Notes under the pieces: generated by a model | Seen by the model: only the letters and a program-made list of their open reading frames with translations | What the model was told of the DNA's origin: nothing | The model's database searches: none | NCBI RefSeq assembly: GCF_011193355.1 | Contig: NZ_CP049780.1 | Span: 7,160,634-7,224,633 of the forward strand | Reading direction: 5' to 3' | DNA length: 64,000 bases | From: Streptomyces sp. JB150 | GTDB taxonomy: Bacteria; Actinomycetota; Actinomycetes; Streptomycetales; Streptomycetaceae | Shown here: positions 58,895-64,000 of the stretch, piece after piece | How the letters are laid out: the number at the start of each line of letters is the position of its first letter | How positions within the stretch are numbered: the first letter of the stretch is position 1 | Program-made: the position numbers and the translations under genes

Positions 58895-60430
58895 CTAAGC
58901 CCCGCCGCCCTCCCGCACCAGCGCCTCCATCACCGGGCGCGGCAGCGACGGGTTGGCCGCCGCCGCTTCCGTCACCTGAGGGTCGCCGTCGTGCAGCAAC
59001 TCGGCGACGAGCTGCGGCGGCAGGGCGGGGTGGGCGGCGGCCAGGGGTCTGGCCCGGTCGTCCGCCAGGCAGGCGGCCAGTGCCGCGGCCGTCGCACGAG
59101 GGTGCCGGGCGATGACGCGCAGCGCCTTGCGCACCGGTGGCCGCTGCCGGGACACCTCTTCGAGCAGGGAGGGCGGCGCGTCCGGATTGGCCGCCACCAT
59201 CGCGGCGACCTGGGCGCCGCACCGGTCCACCATGGCGCGCAGCCGGGCCCTTGACAGACCCGGGTGGGAGGCGACGGACTTGACGACCTTCGCGTCGGGG
59301 TCGTCGGCCAGCGCGTCCCGTATCCCGTCCGGCAGATCACGCCGGGCCGCCAGGAACATGCGCACCTCCGGCCGTGGCGACACAGCCAGTTCCGCGACCT
59401 CCGCGGGCGTGGCGGCGGCGATGCGCGGCAGCAGCGCCGGACCGATCCGCAGGGCACCGGCCAGCCCGGTCAGCACACCGAGCGGCACGCGCGGGTGGTG
59501 TGCCACGGCGCGCCGCACATCGGGGTCCTCGTCGCGGGCCAGCACGCGGATCAGCGCCTCGTCGATCGCCGGATTCTCCGCGAGGGCGGCGCGGACACCC
59601 GGCACGGGGTCGTCGGCGAGGCGCCGTGCCGTGTGCGCGGGCAGGTCGTGGCGGGCGGCGAGTGCGGTGCGCGGCAGGGCCGAGGGGTCGTCGGCGAACC
59701 GCAGGACGGCCTCGGCCGGGGTGGCCGGGTTCTGCAGCGCCGCGAGCTGTGTCTCGCGCACGGTGGACTGGTGGGAGCCGTCGCACGCGGCGCCCGCGCG
59801 CAGGTCGCAGTCGAGCCGCGGGCAGTGGGGGTCGTGCACGAACGGCGGCACCTCACGGTCGCAGACCAGGCACCGCCGCGCCGGGGCGAGCCCTTCGCCG
59901 CCGATCAGCCGGGACAGGACGGCCGGCGGTGCCGCCTCGTTGGCGGCCACCGCGAGCCGCACCTCGGCATGGGGATGCTCGGCGAGCCGCGCGGCGACCT
60001 CCGGCGTGGCCCACAGCGCCAGCTCCGCGACGACACGGACGTCCGGGTCGGCGGCGAGCCCGTCCACCACGTCGGCCGGCAGGCCCGGGCAGGCGGCCAG
60101 CTTCTCCCGGTGCCCGACCTCCGGGTCGGCCGCGAGCATCCGCGCCCACTCGGGCCGCCCCGCACCTTTGTCGAGCAGCGCCAGCGCCGCCGTCGGCCGC
60201 GTCACGGGATGGACGTCGGCTGCCGTCAGATGCCCCGCGTACGCGAGCGCCACGGCGGCCTCCGCGCTGATCGCGGCCAGCGCCCGCGCCTGTGCGCGGC
60301 TGAGGTCCGTACGCGCGGCGAGTTCACCGGCGAGGTCGGCGTCCGCGACCGCGATCAGCCGGTCGACCAGCGCGGTGGGCAGGGACGGGTTGGCGGCGAG
60401 TCCGTGCAGGACGTGATGCACGGGCCTCAT
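58895..60430 (-). CDS. Leucine-rich-repeat-variant protein with cysteine cluster
   Basis: A 511-residue solenoid protein made of about 18 repeats of roughly 24 residues with the LRV pattern 'LAADPDVRVVAELALW', 'LAEHPHAEVRLAVAAN', 'LADDPVPGVRAALAEN' and so on. At about residues 186-220 the repeats are interrupted by a Cys-rich insert (CLVC...HCPRLDC...ACDGSH) with the spacing of a metal or Fe-S site. LRV proteins of Azotobacter carry a 4Fe-4S cluster, so a cluster is plausible here. It is cytoplasmic. The function is unknown; scaffold or redox sensing are possible. The ATG at 60430 has no clear ribosome site. Confidence 0.8.
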   Translation of the reverse strand: MRPVHHVLHGLAANPSLPTALVDRLIAVADADLAGELAARTDLSRAQARALAAISAEAAVALAYAGHLTAADVHPVTRPTAALALLDKGAGRPEWARMLAADPEVGHREKLAACPGLPADVVDGLAADPDVRVVAELALWATPEVAARLAEHPHAEVRLAVAANEAAPPAVLSRLIGGEGLAPARRCLVCDREVPPFVHDPHCPRLDCDLRAGAACDGSHQSTVRETQLAALQNPATPAEAVLRFADDPSALPRTALAARHDLPAHTARRLADDPVPGVRAALAENPAIDEALIRVLARDEDPDVRRAVAHHPRVPLGVLTGLAGALRIGPALLPRIAAATPAEVAELAVSPRPEVRMFLAARRDLPDGIRDALADDPDAKVVKSVASHPGLSRARLRAMVDRCGAQVAAMVAANPDAPPSLLEEVSRQRPPVRKALRVIARHPRATAAALAACLADDRARPLAAAHPALPPQLVAELLHDGDPQVTEAAAANPSLPRPVMEALVREGGGA

Positions 60431-60643
60431 CCTGTCATCAGCGGTACGAGGCACCACCGGCGCCCGGGCGGACGGCCCGACGGTGCGAGGACCGGCGGCC
60501 GACCGGGGGCACGGCGTGCGGTCACCGCGTGAAGCGCCCCGCGCCCGGGCAGGCATCCCCGGCGACGCACACACATGCCCGCGCCGAAGGGAGACGCCCG
60601 TGCCCGAGGCCCCGCTGGAAGAGACCCCCGACCGGAGGGCACG

Positions 60644-61870
60644 ATGACCGCCCCGGCCTCCTCCTCCGCCGCCTCCTCCGACGGCCTGCTCGCCGAGGCC
60701 CGCACGCTGCTGCCCGATATCGTCGCCGTACGACGCCGACTGCACCGCACGCCCGAACTGGGCCTGCGGCTGCCGCACACCCAGCGCGCGGTGCTCGACG
60801 CCCTCGACGGGCTGGGGCTGGCGGTGACGACGGGGGAGCGGCTCAGCTCGGTGACGGCCGTACTGGAGGGCGACCGTCCCGGACCCACCGTACTGCTGCG
60901 CGCCGACATGGACGCCCTGCCCCAGCAGGAAGAGACGGGACTGGAGTTCGCCTCCGAGGTGCCCGGTGCCATGCACGCCTGCGGACACGATCTGCACACG
61001 GCGATGCTCGTCGGCGCGGCCCGGCTGCTGGCCGCCCGGCGGGCGCGGCTGGCCGGGCGGGTGGTGTTCATGTTCCAGCCGGCGGAGGAGAGCGACGGCG
61101 GCGCCCAGTACATGATCGACGAGGGGGTGCTGGACACTCCCGACGGCGCCGGGATCGCCGCGGCGTTCGCCCTGCACGTCACCACGCGCTTCGACAGCGG
61201 CTCCCTGCACCTGCGCCCCGGCCCGACCTTCGCCGCCGCCGACCGGATCCACCTGACCGTCCGCGGCCGCTCGGGGCACGCCTCGACGCCCCACCAGGCC
61301 CTGGACCCGGTGCCCGTGGCCTGCGAGATCGTGCAGGCGCTGCAGACGATGGCCACCCGTACCGTCGACGTCTTCGACCCCGCCGTGGTCACCATCGCCT
61401 CCGTGCGCGCCGGTACGACCACCAACATCATCCCGGAGACGGCCGAACTGCACGGCACCGTCCGCACACTGACCGCGCACACCCGTCACCGGGTGCGGGA
61501 GGGGATCGCCCGCGTCGCCCGGCACGTGGCCGCCGCGCACGGCGCGACCGTCGACATCGAGCTGCCCGAGGGGTATCCGCCCACCGTCAACGACGACACG
61601 GTCACCGGCACCGTCCGCGAGACGGCCGCCGCACTCCTCGGCGCCGACCGCGTCCACCCGCTGCCCCAGCCCTTCATGGGCGCCGAGGACTTCTCGTACG
61701 TCCTGCGCCGCGTACCCGGCACCATGGCCTTCCTCGGCGCCCGCCCGCCCGGTCAGCACGGCGAGGAGACACCCGACTGCCACTCCAACCGCGTCGTCTT
61801 CGACGAACCCGCCCTCGCCTCCGGCGCCGCCCTGCACGCGGCGGTGGCACTGCGCTATCTGGCCACCTAA
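60644..61870 (+). CDS. M20D amidohydrolase
   Basis: A 408-residue di-metal peptidase/amidohydrolase of the IAA-amino acid hydrolase/hippurate hydrolase type, which splits N-acyl amino acids. The metal-binding 'HACGHDLHTAMLVGAARLL' (near residue 110), the catalytic 'FQPAEESDGGA' (Glu pair near 145) and the dimerisation domain with 'GRSGHASTPHQALDPV' are intact; a late 'FMGAEDFSYV' and 'CHSNR' supply further ligands. The ATG follows GGAGGGC. The gene stands alone between the LRV protein and P450. Confidence 0.92.
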   Translation: MTAPASSSAASSDGLLAEARTLLPDIVAVRRRLHRTPELGLRLPHTQRAVLDALDGLGLAVTTGERLSSVTAVLEGDRPGPTVLLRADMDALPQQEETGLEFASEVPGAMHACGHDLHTAMLVGAARLLAARRARLAGRVVFMFQPAEESDGGAQYMIDEGVLDTPDGAGIAAAFALHVTTRFDSGSLHLRPGPTFAAADRIHLTVRGRSGHASTPHQALDPVPVACEIVQALQTMATRTVDVFDPAVVTIASVRAGTTTNIIPETAELHGTVRTLTAHTRHRVREGIARVARHVAAAHGATVDIELPEGYPPTVNDDTVTGTVRETAAALLGADRVHPLPQPFMGAEDFSYVLRRVPGTMAFLGARPPGQHGEETPDCHSNRVVFDEPALASGAALHAAVALRYLAT

Positions 61871-61975
61871 CCCGCAGTCGGCCGAAACAAGCGGTACCGC
61901 CCCGGGCCAACGGGCGCGGTCAGGGCGCAGGATGAGCACAGCAGAGCCGCACATCAGCCCAGTGAGGTGGAACCC

Positions 61976-63172
61976 ATGAACGTCGTCGACCTGGCCGCCC
62001 TCGGCGAGTCCTTCACTCGCGACCCCTACCCCGTCTACGCCCGATTACGGGCCCAGGGACCGGTGCACCGCGTACGCATGCCGGAAGGGGGCGCGTCGGC
62101 CTGGCTCGTCGTCGGCTACGAGGCCGGACGGGCCGCGCTGGCGGACGCGCGGCTGTCGAAGGACTGGAGCAAGGCGTCGCCCTCGCTGCCGCTGGGCGCC
62201 GTGTCCTCCGGCCCGCACATGCTGCGGGCCGACCCGCCGGACCACACGCGGCTGCGCAAGCTCGTCGCCCGCGAGTTCACCGCGCGCCGCGTCGAGGAAC
62301 TCGCGCCGCGCGTCCGCAAGACCACCGACGAACTCCTGGACCGGATGCTCGCCGCCCCCGACGGGCGCGCCGACCTCGTCGAGGCGCTGTCCTTCCCGCT
62401 GCCGATCTCCGTGATCTGCGAACTCCTCGGCGTCCCCGGCCTGGACCGCGACTCCTTCCGCACCTGGTCGAACGAGGCGCTGGGCGCCACCGACCCGGAC
62501 GTCCGCACGGCCGCGGCGGCCTCGATGGCGCGGTACATCACGGACCTCGTCCGGGACAAACGGCAGCGGCCCGGCGACGACCTGCTGAGCGCGCTGATCC
62601 ACGGCTCCGACGGCGACGGCGACCGGCTCTCCCACGAGGAACTCGTCGGCATGGCCTGGCTGCTGCTCGTCGCGGGCCACGAGACCACCGTGAACCTCAT
62701 CTCCAACGGCGTCCTGGCCCTGCTCACCCACCCCCGGCAACTGGCCGCGCTGCGCGCCGACCCCGCCCTGATCGACAACGCCGTCGAGGAGATGCTGCGC
62801 TACGACGGCCCCGTGGAGACCCCCACCTACCGGTTCACCACCGAGCCGGTCACGATCGGCGACACGGTCATTCCCGGAGGCGGAGAGCTGGTCCTCGTCG
62901 CCATGGCCGACGCCAACCGCGATCCCGCGCGTTTCCCCGCACCCGACCGCTTCGACATCTCCCGCGACCCCCGCGGTCATGTGGCCTTCGGCCACGGCAT
63001 CCACTACTGCCTGGGCGCGCCCCTGGCCCGTCTCGAAGCCCGTATCGCCATCGGCGCGCTGCTCGACCGCTGCCCCGGCCTCACCCTGGACATCCACCCG
63101 GCGGCGATCACCTGGCGCTCGGGCATGATGATCCGCGGACCGCACAGCCTGCCGGTCCGGTTCGGCGCCTGA
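61976..63172 (+). CDS. Cytochrome P450 with a TTA codon
   Basis: A 398-residue class I P450 of the CYP107-like type. The I-helix 'LLLVAGHETTVNLISNG' (A/G-G-x-E-T-T), the ExxR 'EEMLRYDGPVETPTYRFT' and the heme loop 'FGHGIHYCLGAPLARLEA' (heme-ligand Cys near residue 345) are complete. It probably hydroxylates a natural product or xenobiotic. Residue 24 is encoded by TTA (62045-62047), the codon that needs the bldA tRNA in Streptomyces, so expression may be tied to development. The ATG follows GTGAGGTG. Confidence 0.93.
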   Translation: MNVVDLAALGESFTRDPYPVYARLRAQGPVHRVRMPEGGASAWLVVGYEAGRAALADARLSKDWSKASPSLPLGAVSSGPHMLRADPPDHTRLRKLVAREFTARRVEELAPRVRKTTDELLDRMLAAPDGRADLVEALSFPLPISVICELLGVPGLDRDSFRTWSNEALGATDPDVRTAAAASMARYITDLVRDKRQRPGDDLLSALIHGSDGDGDRLSHEELVGMAWLLLVAGHETTVNLISNGVLALLTHPRQLAALRADPALIDNAVEEMLRYDGPVETPTYRFTTEPVTIGDTVIPGGGELVLVAMADANRDPARFPAPDRFDISRDPRGHVAFGHGIHYCLGAPLARLEARIAIGALLDRCPGLTLDIHPAAITWRSGMMIRGPHSLPVRFGA

Positions 63173-63183
63173 CCCCCACCGAT

Positions 63184-63236
63184 ACCGGCGAGTGGGAGAC
63201 GGCACACGGGACGCCGCGCTCCCACTTCGCCGGCGT
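63184..63236 (+). terminator. Terminator after P450 gene
   Basis: GCGAGTGGGAG pairs with CTCCCACTTCGC with one bulge, around a 20-base loop. It lies just after the P450 stop and before the MFS gene. Confidence 0.55.
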
Positions 63237-63325
63237 CCGGTGATCGAGTGGAGCGCCGTGGCGGGGCGGCGTACGGTCGAAATGGTGGTGGACCGGCCAC
63301 GTCCCCTCGCCGACGGCACGACGCC

Positions 63326-64000
63326 ATGAGCAATCCGAAGCCGACATCGCACGCACCGGCCGTACCGCAGGACAAGGAAGGCGGTGACGGCCGCGGGAAC
63401 GGCATGGCGCTCCTGGTCATCGCGTCATGTCAGCTGATGGTGGTGCTCGACATCACCATCGTGAACATCGCCCTGCCGGACATCCAGCGCTCCCTCGGCT
63501 TCTCGACGACGAGCCTGTCCTGGGTGGTCAACGCCTACACCCTCACCTTCGGCGGACTGCTGCTGCTCGGCGGTCGGGTGGGCGACATCCTCGGCAGACG
63601 GCGCGTCTTCGTCTTCGGCGTGCTCGTCTTCGTCCTCGCCTCGCTGCTCGGCGGCCTGTCGCAGAACGACTGGCAACTCCTCGCCGCCCGCGCCCTGCAG
63701 GGCGTCGGCGGTGCCATCGCGTCACCGACCGCCCTCGCCCTGATCAGTACGACCTTCCGTGAAGGACCCGACCGCAACCGGGCGTTCGGGGTCTTCGCGG
63801 CCGTCTCGGCGGGCGGCGGCGCGATCGGGCTGCTGGCCGGCGGCATGCTGGTGGAGTGGCTGAACTGGCGCTGGGTGCTGTTCGTCAACGTGCCCATCGG
63901 GCTGCTGATCGTGCTCGCCACCCCGCGCTGGATCCGGGAGTCCGAACGCCACCCCGGCCACTTCGACCTGACGGGCGCGCTGACGTCGACCGTCGGCATG
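63326..64000 (+). CDS. MFS exporter, DHA2 family, 3' end outside window
   Basis: The first 225 residues of a 14-helix drug:proton antiporter. Helix 1 motif 'LMVVLDITIVNIALPDIQRSL' is seen (span about residues 37-57), then 'LSWVVNAYTLTFGGLLLLGGRVGDILGRRRVF' with the loop 2-3 GRVGDxxGRR motif and 'QGVGGAIASPTALALI'. No stop occurs before the window ends. The ATG has a weak ribosome site. It may export a product linked to the nearby P450, but the terminator between them argues for separate transcription. Confidence 0.9.
   Translation, partial: MSNPKPTSHAPAVPQDKEGGDGRGNGMALLVIASCQLMVVLDITIVNIALPDIQRSLGFSTTSLSWVVNAYTLTFGGLLLLGGRVGDILGRRRVFVFGVLVFVLASLLGGLSQNDWQLLAARALQGVGGAIASPTALALISTTFREGPDRNRAFGVFAAVSAGGGAIGLLAGGMLVEWLNWRWVLFVNVPIGLLIVLATPRWIRESERHPGHFDLTGALTSTVGM

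Noticed and set aside
58895..61954. 1019-codon frame extending the LRV protein upstream
   Set aside because: The upstream half is antisense to the M20 amidohydrolase; the LRV protein starts naturally at 60430.

Overview
The window is chromosomal DNA of a Streptomyces-type actinomycete. The evidence is very high GC with strong GC third-position bias, frequent GTG starts, a rare TTA codon in a P450, and typical Streptomyces families (DUF5133, DUF6153, ATP-grasp RiPP maturase, DevR/DevS, VanJ-like protein). There are no rRNA operons, CRISPR arrays or intact insertion sequences. The gene content is accessory/adaptive rather than core.

Layout: 0-6.5 kb holds a partial HEAT-like protein, a repetitive non-coding block, an ABC exporter, a DUF5133 protein and a two-gene ATP-grasp RiPP cassette (tgmA-tgmB). 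6.7-10.5 kb is metal/redox: ferredoxin-NADP reductase with an iron-box-like upstream site, divergent Fur-family and ArsR-family metal regulators, and a DUF305-DUF6153 pair. 10.6-19.98 kb is mixed: methyltransferase, flavodoxin-like reductase, a broken SGNH hydrolase, beta-carbonic anhydrase, BrkB-type membrane protein, APC permease with a short upstream ORF, secreted phytase, and an aminoglycoside-phosphotransferase-type kinase preceded by a 26-residue ORF. 20-25 kb is a hypoxia/NO module: DevR-like regulator, DevS-like kinase, flavohemoprotein and a stand-alone cyclic-nucleotide-binding domain, with three DevR-box-like sequences in between.

25-31.5 kb has a trypsin-like protease fused to an EndA-type nuclease, an orphan P450, a GNAT enzyme and a VanJ-like membrane phosphatase/nuclease. 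32-39.2 kb is a sugar-uptake operon (binding protein, two permeases, GH1 beta-glucosidase) followed by a secreted discoidin/beta-helix protein. 39-46.9 kb contains a GntR-TetR hybrid regulator facing an FAD monooxygenase, a broken secreted-protein gene, a small stress membrane protein, a TetR-MFS efflux pair and a secreted carboxylesterase.

47-49 kb has a PL1 pectate lyase and a peculiar tRNA-like locus in which a 3' tRNA part lies before a 5' tRNA part. 49-57.7 kb has hypothetical proteins, an MpaB-like oxygenase/EF-hand gene with an apparent frameshift and a GC-rich tandem repeat at its 5' end, a TPR protein, a second TetR/FAD-monooxygenase pair with twin operators, a cupin and a carboxylesterase remnant. 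57.8-64 kb has a histone-H1-like DNA-binding protein, a leucine-rich-repeat-variant protein with a cysteine cluster, an M20 amidohydrolase, a TTA-containing P450 and the start of an MFS exporter.

Recurrent themes are extracellular polysaccharide use (pectate lyase, beta-glucosidase, beta-helix protein, LacI-type palindromes), redox/NO response, single-gene regulator/oxidoreductase pairs, at least seven leaderless-looking starts (-10 TANNNT placed 6-7 nt before the start codon), and several decayed genes, two of which keep both ends but have lost the middle. All function calls come from recognising family motifs by eye; no search was run.
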